A stretch of DNA of 64,000 nt from Spongiibacter thalassae (GTDB lineage Bacteria; Pseudomonadota; Gammaproteobacteria; Pseudomonadales; Spongiibacteraceae), in the NCBI RefSeq assembly GCF_012272835.1, contig NZ_JAAWWK010000005.1, positions 84,125-148,124 on the forward strand, given 5' to 3'. Position numbers and translations under genes: made by a program. The stretch's first letter is position 1; the number at the start of each line of letters is the position of its first letter. Of the stretch, positions 18,254-28,200 are shown one piece after another. Under the pieces are notes generated by a model. That model saw nothing but the letters and a program-made list of their open reading frames with translations. It did no database searches and was not told the DNA's origin.

Positions 18254-18949
18254 ATGAAAAAGACAGTTTTAAGTGCGGTGGTGATCAGTGGGCTGCTCGT
18301 CGCCTGCGGCGGCGAGAAAAATGCGGAGCCGTCACTCGATTCTGAAATCGCGAAGGTCAGCTATGGTATTGGCGCCAATATCGGTTCGCGTTTTGGTGAT
18401 GACTTGCCCCTGGATGTCGACGCATTCAGTGCCGGGGTGCGCGATGCACTGGCGGGCGGTGAGCTGAAAATGAGCGACGAAGAGATCATGACCACGCTGC
18501 AAAACTTCCAGCAGAAGCAAATGGCGGCGCGTCAGGAGCAGGCCCAGGCCGAGAGCGAAGTGAACAAGAAGGCCGCTGAGGAATTCCTGGCGAAAAACGC
18601 CAAAGAGGAAGGCGTGATTACGACCGAAAGCGGTCTGCAGTATAAAATTATTGAAAAAGGTGAGGGTGAGTCGCCCAGCGCCGAGGACAAGGTAGAAGTG
18701 CACTATGAGGGCACGCTGCTCGATGGCACCGTGTTTGACAGCTCCTACAAGCGCAACGAAACTGTTACCTTCCCGGTAAATGGTGTGATTCCCGGTTGGA
18801 CCGAGGCATTGCAGCTGATGAAAGTCGGCGCCAAGTGGACCCTGTATATTCCGCCCGAGTTGGCCTACGGTGCCGGTGGTGCAGGACAGATGATTGGCCC
18901 GAATTCGGCGCTGGTATTTGATGTCGAGCTGGTGGATATCGTCGAATAA
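18254..18949 (+). CDS. FKBP-type peptidyl-prolyl isomerase, lipoprotein
   Basis: Periplasmic or outer-membrane-anchored prolyl isomerase of the Mip/FkpA type, 231 residues. A lipobox is visible in ISGLLVACGG (cleavage before Cys18), followed by the FKBP N-terminal helical dimerisation domain (about 30-115) and the FKBP catalytic domain (about 125-231) with KVEVHYEGTLLDGTVFDSSY, VIPGWTEALQLMKVGAKW and IPPELAYGAGG. The start is ATG 18254 behind AAGG. It lies divergently from the AlgP-like gene and ends just before a strong terminator. Confidence 0.94.
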   Translation: MKKTVLSAVVISGLLVACGGEKNAEPSLDSEIAKVSYGIGANIGSRFGDDLPLDVDAFSAGVRDALAGGELKMSDEEIMTTLQNFQQKQMAARQEQAQAESEVNKKAAEEFLAKNAKEEGVITTESGLQYKIIEKGEGESPSAEDKVEVHYEGTLLDGTVFDSSYKRNETVTFPVNGVIPGWTEALQLMKVGAKWTLYIPPELAYGAGGAGQMIGPNSALVFDVELVDIVE

Positions 18950-18972
18950 GCCCCTTTGCTGAAATCCGGGCA

Positions 18973-19007
18973 AAAAAAACCCCAGCGCTCGCTGGGGTAG
19001 TCTTTTC
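18973..19007 (+). terminator. Rho-independent terminator after the FKBP gene
   Basis: A 7-8 bp G+C-rich stem, CCCAGCG/CGCTGGG (18981-18996), is flanked by a run of A on the left and TAGTCTTTTC on the right. It lies 24 bases after the stop codon and could also act weakly on the opposite strand because of the A run. Confidence 0.85.
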
Positions 19008-19318
19008 GGGGAGGAGACCATTCATTCCCGAATTTGCCTTTGCCGATACAGCATCCGTCCGTGGTGCCTGGGTCGGGCAAAACCTTTTCCCTGTTCTGCA
19101 TGTACCAACCCTATCGACAGGCATGGAGGTGCTTAACATCCCTGTGCGCACCCAGTCATCCCTGACAATTCCAGTGTACCCCTGTCCCGAAAAAACGACA
19201 GGCGTCATCGCCCGTGCTCGGCGTGAGATATTGTCTATGTGTTAGAAGGATGGAATGTGCAGGGAGGATTGTGAGCTGCACCCCCTGTGTCAGCGGTGGT
19301 GCAGTGATGGGAAGTACC

Positions 19319-19405
19319 TTAACCGAGGCTGGGTATAAACAGGGTCAGTACTACCATGGCGCCGACAAGCATGGCGAGGTGGTTGTGCAGGGTCGTTTCA
19401 AACAT
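19319..19405 (-). CDS. Putative 28-residue single-span membrane protein
   Basis: A very short frame begins with ATG 19405 behind an excellent ribosome site (AAGGAG, 6-7 bases upstream) and ends at TAA 19319. The product starts MFETTLHNHLAML and consists mostly of one hydrophobic helix (LVGAMVVLTLFI), ending in PSLG. Strong initiation signal, clear helix and an otherwise empty intergenic region argue for a real small protein. No homologue is recalled. Coding status is an inference. Confidence 0.55.
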   Translation of the reverse strand: MFETTLHNHLAMLVGAMVVLTLFIPSLG

Positions 19406-20048
19406 GGTCTTCTCCTTAAGGTTCCACCAAAAATGATCGTGTCGTTGATCAGCGTGTTGACACGGGTCCTTCCGCGACAACTCCATTTTGCTATACCGCT
19501 TGGCTGTCCAGTAGTGGCAAACCGGGTAATAGTCCGTACTTGCCGCCTGCATTATTTACGCAAAAAAAGCGCGACGGATGTCACGTTGTGCTGAAATTTT
19601 TAGCGGGACTATTGCGCATTTCTGAAAATAATTATCCAGAACAAGGGCTTTTATCAATGACTTCAGAATCAGGCTCAGCAGATTGTGGTGGGGGCTTGGC
19701 AGGATCGGCGGGGGCGTGTGGTACTTTCGGTCATCGCCTCGGGCGGTTTTTTCAGGAAGCTTGCGGGGCTGTATCCTTGTTATCCATTTAAGCGCATGAT
19801 TGGCCTTCATCTCGGTGCAGCTGTTTCAAAATGGTGCGTTTATATCCCTGAAATCGTCAAGGCGTCGTCTGTTTTGGATGGGACATCAGACTAGGGTTTG
19901 TGGCGCGCATAATGCATAGGGAATGCACTTGGAATTGAAAATTATATAAAACCTGTTGTTCGTTAAGCATGGAATGTCATGTTCTGGCGCTTCACTGAAC
20001 CAGGTTCAACTACGCTCGTTGGAACGGATTTATCCTTAGGGGCAAGTA
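19406..20048. other. Intergenic region upstream of the transglutaminase gene
   Basis: About 640 bases with no convincing gene; the frames over 19540-19894 have neither good starts nor protein-like composition. The left part must contain the promoter of the 28-residue frame. The last 150 bases are A+T-richer (for example AAAATTATATAAAACC near 19936-19951) and probably hold the promoter for the gene at 20049. No tRNA, repeat or terminator is seen. Bases 19008-19318 likewise hold only a weak hairpin (CCTGTC/GACAGG near 19186-19203). Confidence 0.4.
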
Positions 20049-23000
20049 ATGGCAATACGCGTTGCGATCAGGCACAACACTTACTACGAATTCGACCGCT
20101 TGGTTAAGCTGTCACCCCATGTTATTCGACTCCGCCCGGCACCCCATTGCCGCAGCAATATCCACAGCTACAGTCTCAAGGTTTCACCGGGGGAACATTT
20201 CCTGAACTGGCAGCAGGACGGTTTTGGCAATTACCTGGCGCGGGTGGTGTTTCCCGAAAAGGCCAAAAAGCTCTCTGTGGAAGTCGAAGTGATTGTCGAT
20301 ATGACGGTCATAAACCCCTTTGACTTTTTTCTGGAAGACTACGCCCAGAAATTTCCCTTCAGCTATCCGGAGCAGTTGAAGAAAGAGTTGGCGCCCTATT
20401 TGGAAGCGCAGCCACAGGGTGAAAAATTTGCCGCCCTGTTCGACCGCATCGACAAGACCAAAAGAAGCAGTAACGACTTTCTGGTGGAGTTGAATCAGAT
20501 TGTTCAGGGAGCGGTGGAATACGGTATTCGCTATGAGCCCGGAGTGCAGAAGCCGGAGGAAACCCTTGAGCTGGGCAAGGGCTCCTGCCGGGATTCCGCG
20601 TGGTTACTGGTGCAGATGTTCCGCCATCTCGGTCTGGCGGCGCGATTCGCCTCGGGCTATCTGGTGCAACTCGCCCCCGATGAAAAATCCCTTGATGGCC
20701 CCTCAGGGGCGGAAAAAGACTTTACTGATTTGCACGCCTGGTGCGAGGTGTACATGCCGGGGGCTGGATGGGTCGGCCTCGACCCCACATCCGGGCTGTT
20801 TGCCAGCGAGGGGCATATTCCTCTGGCCTGCACCCCCGATCCGGTGTCGGCGGCGGCCATTGACGGCTTCACCGATGAGTGCGAGGTGGAGTTTTCCTAT
20901 GTGAACGATGTGCGCCGGGTGCATGAAGATCCCCGGGTCACCAAGCCCTACAGCGACGAGCAGTGGGCCGAGGTACTGTTGCTTGGCAATGCGGTAGATG
21001 CGGGCCTGCTCAGCGACGATGTGCGCCTGACCATGGGCGGCGAGCCGACCTTCGTCTCTGTTGATGATATGGAGTCGGCCCAGTGGAATACCGAGGCGCT
21101 GGGTGCGGATAAACTCAGTCTGGCGAAAACCCTGTTGTTAAAGTTGCGCGACCACTTTGCCCCGCAGGGCTTGCTGCACTATGGCCAGGGTAAATGGTAT
21201 CCCGGTGAGGAAGTGCCGCGCTGGGCGCTGGGATTGTTCTGGCGCACCGATGGCGAAGCCGTGTGGCAAAGTCCCGAGTTATTCGCCCGGGTCGACAAGG
21301 ACTACGGGCACAACATCGCGCTGGCGCACAAGTTTGCCAAGCAGCTGGCCAAGCACCTGGGGGTAGAGCAGAGCTATGTTCAGCCCGCCTACGAAGATGC
21401 CCTGTACTACCTGCTGCAGGGCGAAAAAATCCCGAAGAATATCGACCTGCTGGCGGCAAAGGTGAAGGATGACCTCGGTCGTCGTCGCCTCGCACGACTG
21501 GTTGAAAAGGGCTTTTGCGAGCCCACGGGCTATGTGATACCGCTGGAATGGGACGATACCCAAAAGACCTGGTTGAGCAGTCTGTGGCCCAGTCGGCGCG
21601 AGCGCTTGATTTTGATCCCGGGTGATTCGCCTATGGGGCTTCGTCTGCCGCTGAATGAGCTTAACTTTCCGAAAGAGCCAGCGCCGGAGCGCGATCCCTT
21701 TGCGCCCCGTGAGGCCTTGCGCAGCCACGATGATTATGTGGCCAGCGGCGCGGTGCAGGCCCAGCCCCAGCGCAAGCAGCATACACGCAAGGCACCGAGC
21801 GCCGATGGGGAGCAAGCGCTGATCCGCACCGCCCTGTGTGTTGAAGTGCGTGAGGGGCGTTTGCATTTCTTCTTTCCGCCCTTTGAAGCACTGGAGCATT
21901 ACCTTGCGCTGCTCGGCGCCATCGAAGCGCTGGCGGAAAAACTCGATACGCCAGTGATTATTGAAGGCTATGAACCGCCCAAGGACCCGCGCATTCAGAA
22001 GTTACTGGTCACTCCTGACCCGGGAGTGATCGAGGTCAACGTGCAGCCGGCCGCGAGCTGGCGAGAATTGGTGGACAACACCACGGAGCTCTATCGCCTG
22101 GCCCGGGAATCGCGGCTCGCCACTGAAAAATTCATGCTCGACGGGCGACACACCGGAACCGGCGGGGGCAACCATATTACCCTTGGTGGACGCACCCCGG
22201 CGGACAGCCCGATTCTGCGCCGGCCGGATCTGCTGCGTAGCTTTGTGACTTTCTGGCAGCACCATCCCAGTCTGTCCTACCTGTTTTCCAGTGCCTTTGT
22301 CGGCCCCACCAGCCAGGCACCGCGAGCCGACGAGGGCCGCGATGAAATGCTCTACGAGATGGAAATTGCCTTTCAGCAGATGCCCGAGGGGTTGTCTGAA
22401 CAGCCCTGGTTAATCGACCGGCTGATGCGCAATCTGCTGATCGACATCACCGGCAATACCCACCGGGCGGAATTCTGCATCGACAAGCTCTACGCTCCGG
22501 GCAGTGCCAGTGGCCGCCTGGGTATTCTGGAATTCCGTGGGTTTGAAATGCCGCCCCACAGCCGCATGGGGCTGGTGCAGGCGCTGTTGATTCGCTGTCT
22601 GGTAGCGCGCTTCTGGAAGAACCCCTACCGTCAGCGGCTGGTGCGCTGGGGCACCCAGTTACACGACAAATTCATGCTGCCTCATTTTGTGTGGCAGGAT
22701 GTGCTGGAAGTGTGTGATGACCTTAAGCGCAACGGTTTTGATTTCAAGCCCGAGTGGCTGCTGCCCTTTGAGGAATTCCGCTTTCCCCATTACGGGCGAA
22801 CCAAGCTGGATGGCATGGAGCTGGAACTGCGCTGGGCAATAGAACCCTGGCATGTGCTGGGTGAAGAAGTGGGCAGTTTCGGCACCGCGCGCTATGTGGA
22901 CTCCTCGGTGGAGCGATTGCAGGTGCGCCTGAGTGGCATGACCGAGGGACGCTATGTGCTGGCCTGTAATGGTCGCCGGGTGCCACTGGAAAACACAGGG

Positions 23001-23396
23001 CGCAAGGGAGAGTTTGTCGCCGGGGTGCGCTATCGCGCCTGGGCGCCGCCGTCGTCGCTGCATCCCACCATCGGCGTGCATACGCCGCTGGTGTTCGATC
23101 TCATTGATACCTGGAATGGCTGCTCGATCGGGGGCTGTAGCTACCATGTGTCCCATCCCGGTGGCCGCAGCTACGATACCTTCCCGGTGAATGCCTTTGA
23201 GGCAGAATCCCGGCGGGTGAATCGTTTCGATACCCTCAGTCACAGCCAGGGGCCCTACACCCCTCGCCCCGAGGTCAACGCGGTGAGGGAGTTTTTCGAG
23301 GAGCCGCCACGGCCGATGGCGCCGCCGCCGGAGGAATCCCCGGGGGAGTACCCCAATACTCTGGATCTGCGCCGCAAACCGGACCGAGTTTATTAA
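20049..23396 (+). CDS. Transglutaminase-like protease with DUF2126 domain
   Basis: Large protein of 1115 residues, probably cytoplasmic as no signal peptide is seen. Residues 1-110 are the bacterial transglutaminase N-terminal beta domain (IRVAIRHNTYYEF). The cysteine-protease-like core follows with Cys180 (GKGSCRDSAW), His229 (DLHAWCEVY) and Asp245 (GLDPTSG). Residues about 330-1100 form DUF2126, with LTMGGEPTFVSVDD, GTGGGNHITLGGRTPADSP and LRFxGFEMPPHxRM-type segments (ILEFRGFEMPPHSRMGL). In many bacteria such genes neighbour a second transglutaminase and an ATP-grasp/alpha-E pair thought to make and edit a peptide tag; here the gene stands alone. The substrate is unknown. Confidence 0.92.
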   Translation: MAIRVAIRHNTYYEFDRLVKLSPHVIRLRPAPHCRSNIHSYSLKVSPGEHFLNWQQDGFGNYLARVVFPEKAKKLSVEVEVIVDMTVINPFDFFLEDYAQKFPFSYPEQLKKELAPYLEAQPQGEKFAALFDRIDKTKRSSNDFLVELNQIVQGAVEYGIRYEPGVQKPEETLELGKGSCRDSAWLLVQMFRHLGLAARFASGYLVQLAPDEKSLDGPSGAEKDFTDLHAWCEVYMPGAGWVGLDPTSGLFASEGHIPLACTPDPVSAAAIDGFTDECEVEFSYVNDVRRVHEDPRVTKPYSDEQWAEVLLLGNAVDAGLLSDDVRLTMGGEPTFVSVDDMESAQWNTEALGADKLSLAKTLLLKLRDHFAPQGLLHYGQGKWYPGEEVPRWALGLFWRTDGEAVWQSPELFARVDKDYGHNIALAHKFAKQLAKHLGVEQSYVQPAYEDALYYLLQGEKIPKNIDLLAAKVKDDLGRRRLARLVEKGFCEPTGYVIPLEWDDTQKTWLSSLWPSRRERLILIPGDSPMGLRLPLNELNFPKEPAPERDPFAPREALRSHDDYVASGAVQAQPQRKQHTRKAPSADGEQALIRTALCVEVREGRLHFFFPPFEALEHYLALLGAIEALAEKLDTPVIIEGYEPPKDPRIQKLLVTPDPGVIEVNVQPAASWRELVDNTTELYRLARESRLATEKFMLDGRHTGTGGGNHITLGGRTPADSPILRRPDLLRSFVTFWQHHPSLSYLFSSAFVGPTSQAPRADEGRDEMLYEMEIAFQQMPEGLSEQPWLIDRLMRNLLIDITGNTHRAEFCIDKLYAPGSASGRLGILEFRGFEMPPHSRMGLVQALLIRCLVARFWKNPYRQRLVRWGTQLHDKFMLPHFVWQDVLEVCDDLKRNGFDFKPEWLLPFEEFRFPHYGRTKLDGMELELRWAIEPWHVLGEEVGSFGTARYVDSSVERLQVRLSGMTEGRYVLACNGRRVPLENTGRKGEFVAGVRYRAWAPPSSLHPTIGVHTPLVFDLIDTWNGCSIGGCSYHVSHPGGRSYDTFPVNAFEAESRRVNRFDTLSHSQGPYTPRPEVNAVREFFEEPPRPMAPPPEESPGEYPNTLDLRRKPDRVY

Positions 23397-23510
23397 GCAT
23401 CGGCCTGATTGAGCGATTGCCGCTGGCTCTGGTAGCTGGCGGCAACATCTGCTAGCGTACGCTGTTGACTGTCGTGCTGACAGCAGGGTGGAAAAGGCGA
23501 AGCGCAGTAG

Positions 23511-23990
23511 ATGAAATTACCTGATTTTTTGCTCAAACGATTACAGCAACACGCGGCATCAGTGCAGGCGCGGCCGCCGGTCAAGGTGATCGGCGACAAC
23601 TATCTGAGCCGCTGGCACATCCTGCCGAAGAACCGCCTGTTCAATATCTATCTGCACCATGTGTGCGGCGATGACCCTGATATGAACCTTCACGATCACC
23701 CCTGGCTGTTCAACCTGTCAATTGTGCTGCGTGGCGATATCGAAGAAACCCTTCCCACCCGGCAGCGGTTGTTGCAGGAGGGGTCGCTGACAGCGCGCAT
23801 GAGTCGCGCCCCTCACCGTCTGGCACTGCGCTCGCCGGACAGCCTCACACTGTTTATTACCGGCCCGAAAATACGCGACTGGGGGTTTTATACCGACAAC
23901 GGCTGGGTGCCGAGTTCACGCTATTTAAGTGCCGACGGCAATGGTCGCAGTGTGAACGCCTCCTACGGCAAGGCCGTCGATTCCCGTTGA
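23511..23990 (+). CDS. Cupin-like protein of unknown function
   Basis: Protein of 159 residues. Central pattern MNLHDHPWLFNLSIVLRGDIEETLP, then RMSRAPHRLALRSPDSLTLFITGPK, then WGFYTDNGWVP has the alternation of His/Asp and beta strands expected of a small cupin barrel, with metal ligands possibly His60s and the later His. No substrate can be named. It is 114 bases after the DUF2126 gene on the same strand, and its 3' end overlaps the convergent methyltransferase gene by 28 bases. Confidence 0.75.
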   Translation: MKLPDFLLKRLQQHAASVQARPPVKVIGDNYLSRWHILPKNRLFNIYLHHVCGDDPDMNLHDHPWLFNLSIVLRGDIEETLPTRQRLLQEGSLTARMSRAPHRLALRSPDSLTLFITGPKIRDWGFYTDNGWVPSSRYLSADGNGRSVNASYGKAVDSR

Positions 23991-25219
23991 GCTTTCCCGC
24001 CGCAAGAGTCGTCGCGGCGCGCATCAATCAGAATATTGCGCGGGCTTATAGCACTGTCGCAGAACTGCGTCAGTGCGACGACGTAGCCCTGCTCACACAA
24101 ATACTGGGCGCTGTCGAGCACACAACGCATCTCCAGTAGTCGGCGAAAGACCATCGCTGCCAGTCCCAGCCGCTCGGCGTTGCGCAGGCGCAATTCCGCA
24201 GCATCCATATCCACATCGTTTACCGTCACCAGGTCTTCGGGGTATTGGTTGGCGGCCAGTTGGCGGCGGCAGAAGTCGTCAAAACCGCGTTTAACCGCGC
24301 TGTGTGGCAGGCTCTGAAAGCGGGAAAGCTCCCGCCCCTGTTGCTGGCGCTGTTCGAGCAGGGCAAGGTGCCAGACTTGCAGCTGGCGGCGAGCGTCCCG
24401 TTCGCCACGGCGTGCGGTTTTACTTTGCCGTACCGCCAGGCGCAGATCGTCGGCGCTGACGCGCAGGCTGGCGGCGCGCAAAAATTGCGAAAGGGGTTGA
24501 TAGTCGGCGATAAACCGGTGGTAGCAACAGGGTGACAGACTGATGCGGTGACACTGTTGCTCTGCGCCGAGGCTGAGCATGCGCTGGTGTAGTCCGCCGC
24601 AGGCGTGCAGTCCGAGCAGGTGATGGTCGTGGTGCAACGACCCGGAGAGGTCGTCGCCAAGCACATCGGCGCAGATTAGTTGGCGCTTTGGCACCGCTCT
24701 GTGCCGGGCGGCCTCCAGCAAGGCCGCATCGATATCGACCCCCGAAAGCACCGGGTCTGCTTCCGCATTCGCGAAACAGCCTGTTACCAGCGCCTCACCA
24801 AGAAAACTCTTGCCGCAGCACCACTCGAAATACGGCGCCCGCAGGGGGCTTGCTGCGGCCACGAAGGCGTCAATCTGCCGCCATTTATTTCCGGGTATTC
24901 CCGCTGGCGGCTCGCTGCATTGTGGTTGTGAGGCGGCGGGCAGGGCAATCAGTTGGCGAATATCAGCGCACACCGGGAAATGATTTTCGAGGGCGTCCAG
25001 CAATGCCGTATCGCTGCCCTGAAGGCGATCGACGCTGTCGTCGTCTAGGCCCAGCAGCAGTTTGGCCAGCGCGGGGTGTTCGGCAATCCAGTCAGGTACC
25101 GACTGCTCGCTAAAGGGCCGAGCTTGCCAGAATGGGCGATGCCGAGTGAGCACGTCATCAATGCGGGACAGCGCGTCGCGGCAATCGTTGATGGGGGAAT
25201 AGTCCAGGGCTGGGGTCAT
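23963..25219 (-). CDS. Methyltransferase, Methyltransf_32 / METTL25-like
   Basis: Protein of 418 residues. The SAM motif region is FEWCCGKSFLGEAL (about residues 130-145), then LSGVDIDAALLEAARHRAV. The signature LLGLHACGGLHQRML and ISLSPCCYHRF resembles the CCYH-type segment of the METTL25/RRNAD1-like methyltransferase group, in which a cysteine pair sits near the active site. The N-terminal 100 residues are helical and unassigned. The target (RNA, protein or small molecule) is unknown. It overlaps the cupin-like gene tail to tail. Confidence 0.78.
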   Translation of the reverse strand: MTPALDYSPINDCRDALSRIDDVLTRHRPFWQARPFSEQSVPDWIAEHPALAKLLLGLDDDSVDRLQGSDTALLDALENHFPVCADIRQLIALPAASQPQCSEPPAGIPGNKWRQIDAFVAAASPLRAPYFEWCCGKSFLGEALVTGCFANAEADPVLSGVDIDAALLEAARHRAVPKRQLICADVLGDDLSGSLHHDHHLLGLHACGGLHQRMLSLGAEQQCHRISLSPCCYHRFIADYQPLSQFLRAASLRVSADDLRLAVRQSKTARRGERDARRQLQVWHLALLEQRQQQGRELSRFQSLPHSAVKRGFDDFCRRQLAANQYPEDLVTVNDVDMDAAELRLRNAERLGLAAMVFRRLLEMRCVLDSAQYLCEQGYVVALTQFCDSAISPRNILIDARRDDSCGGKAQRESTALP

Positions 25220-25262
25220 GGGCGCCAGTATAGCGGCTGCGAACCGCTGCGGGAATGTATAC

Positions 25263-28200
25263 TCAGGCGAGGGCCTGGCGCTGGGCTGCGTGGTCCTCGA
25301 GGTAGTCGTTGAACAGGCGAGTAAGGGCTTCGCAGGTGGATTTCACCTGCTCGTGGTGCTTGTCGATATCGGCGGTATTGCCCTCGCGCGCGGTGGCCTC
25401 GAGAGCCACCGCCGCCTCCCGCAATGCAGTGGCCTGTAATTGCCCCGAGCTTCCCTTGAGGGTGTGGGCGAGGTCGCCAATAGCCTTCAGATCCCGCGCG
25501 CTGACCGCAGCATCCAGCTTGCTCAGCTGCTCCCGGCTGAGATCGACAAATAGGCCGAGCATCTTGTTCAGGGTTTTCTGCTGACCCATGACCGCTTCGA
25601 GTGCGGCGGCCTCATTCCAGATAGCGCTGCCGGCTTTCTGCGGGGAAGGTATAGCCGTAGCAGCGCGCGGTGCTCCGAGCGCGGGCAGGGCGTCGGCGGG
25701 GAGCCACTCCATGATTTTATCGCTGAGCCGCTGGGGGTCGATGGGCTTGCTGAGGTAGTCATTCATGCCCGCGTTCAGGCAGGCCGTGCGGTCGGACTCC
25801 AGCGCGTTGGCGGTGAGCGCGATAATCGGTATATTGCGCGCGGCGCGGCCAGCGCTGCCATCGCGAATGTGGCGAGTGCAGGCGTAACCGTCCATCTCCG
25901 GCATCTGGCAATCCATCAATATCGCCATATAGTGGCTCTGTTCATCGAAGTGGTTTTGCGCCAGATAGTCCAGGGCTACTTTGCCGTTCTCGGCGACGTG
26001 TACCGCAATGCCCAGCTCCTGTAGCAGGCAGCGCACAACCTCCTGATTAACCGGATTGTCCTCAACCAAAAGAACGCGCCGCCCCCGCAATACACTGTAG
26101 TCTTGCTTGTTTGTATCTTCCAACGAGTTACATATGTCATGCTGATGATCGGTGTCGGTGGTTCGCTCTAGTTGGAGGAAATCAGCCATCGCCGAGCGGG
26201 TAACGGGTTTGGGATACCAGGCGTCAAAGCCCAGTTCCCGAAAATGGTCATTGGTGCCGTGACTGTTGATATTACACATCAGCACCATTGGTACGTCGCT
26301 CAGTTGTGGCGCCTGGCGCAGGAACTGTACAAGTTCGGTGCCATCCAGGCCGGGCAGGTTACGGTCGATAATGCACAGGTCGCAGCGGGCGAGGCAGGCG
26401 TCGCGCTGTTCCACCAGGGCAAGTGCGGCTTCCGCCGAGGCGGCGGTGTGGACGGTGGCTCCCCAGTGGGTGTACTGCCGAGCAATGGCCTCGCGAGAGC
26501 TTTGATTGTCATCCACGACAAGAATGGTGCGCCCAGTGGCGATCCGGGAGTGCCGCTGATCGCTGGAGGCCGCCTTTAGCGGCAAGTAAAAGCTGAAGGT
26601 GCTGCCATCGCCGGCATTGCTGGAAAGTTTAATTTCGCCACCCATCAGCGTACACAGTTTATGGCAGATCGACAGTCCCAGCCCGGAGCCGCCGTATTTG
26701 CGTGTCGTGCTGGCATCCACCTGGGTAAAGGCGCAGAACAGCAGGCCCTGTTTGTTCAGCGGTATGCCGATGCCGGTGTCGCGTACTGCGCAGCTCAGGG
26801 CAAGACCGTTGCTGGTCTCGCGCACTGCTGCGCGGATCACCACCTCGCCGTATTCAGTGAATTTGATCGCGTTACCGGTAAGGTTGTTCAGAATCTGGCG
26901 TATTCTCGCCGGATCGCCAATCACGTACTCCGGCTCGACCTCGCTGAGATCCAGTACCAGTTCCAGACCTTTTTCCTGAGCCCGCAGCGACATGCTTTCG
27001 GCGACATCTTCAAACAGCTGGTGTAGTGGGAAGCGGATGGATTCAGTTTCGAGTTTGCCCGCGTCGATGCGGGAAAAATCGAGAATATCGTCGATCAGCG
27101 ACAGCAGGGTCTGGGCACTGGTCTTGGCGATATGTACCCGCTTGCTCTGCTCGTAATTCAGCTCGGAATTACCCAGCAAACTCAACATACCCATGATGCC
27201 GTTCATCGGAGTGCGAATTTCGTGGCTCATGGTGGCGAGGAACTCGCTCTTGCTCACGGCGGCTTGCTCGGCGGCGTCCCTGGCGCGAATGAGTTCCAGC
27301 TCGGTCAGTTTCTGTGTGTTGATATTCTGGAAGGAGCCGTATACCCGCACGCAGCTGTCGTCTTTGAACTCCCCGCGACCGGTGATTTTCACCCACAGGG
27401 TTTCGCCATTGGCCCGGTTAATACGCAGCTCGCCGCTAAAATCCCGCTGTTCGGCGATGCAGCGCGCGACCATGCTGCGGGCGAGTTGACGGGATTCGTC
27501 GTCGGCATAAAACTCATCAGCCAGTTTAGGAGTGGGCTGGTAGTCGGGGCCGACGCCGTAAATCTCCCGGGTCATCTCCGACCAGGTCAGCTCGCCGTGG
27601 GTGATGTCTAGCTCCCAGGCGCCAATGCTGGCCTGCTCGCTCATCGAGGATAGAATTTCCTTCTGGCGGGAAATGGCCGTTTCCGCCTGTTTTCTGGCAC
27701 TGATGTTCTCGAACAGCGACCAGATATAATCCTGGCCCCTGTGGTCTTTGATAATCACACTGCTTGTCAGTACCGGAACTTCCTGACCTTGGGCGTTGCG
27801 CAGGGTCGTTTCCAGCGGCCCGAGCTGGCCGTTGGTGTATTGCCCTTCGTCGAGAATGTCCAGTGCGGAAGTCGGAAGGAAATAGCTTAAATGGCGGTCT
27901 GTCAAATCGTCGGCGCTGCAGCCCAACTCGTCAAGCACCGCGCCGTTAAAGGTTGAAATTTCACCGCTGGCTTTATTCGTCAGAAGTATGCCCATAGGCG
28001 ACAGCTCAAACATATTGTGCAGGAGCACATTGCTTTCCTGGCGCCGCTTCATTAGTCCCGCCATAACGATCATGGCGGAAAATAACAAAAGTGAGGCAGC
28101 GATCAGAGCGGTGCGGAACAAGCGGTTGTTTATCGCCACCGATTGCCAGCCGTGCCGGGGTAGTGCCGCCAGCTCCCAGCCACTGCTATACATCAGGCCG

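Noticed and set aside
19008-19211. Possible small RNA or tRNA-like region after the FKBP terminator
   Set aside because: Only a weak CCTGTC/GACAGG hairpin was seen; no tRNA arms or T-loop consensus.
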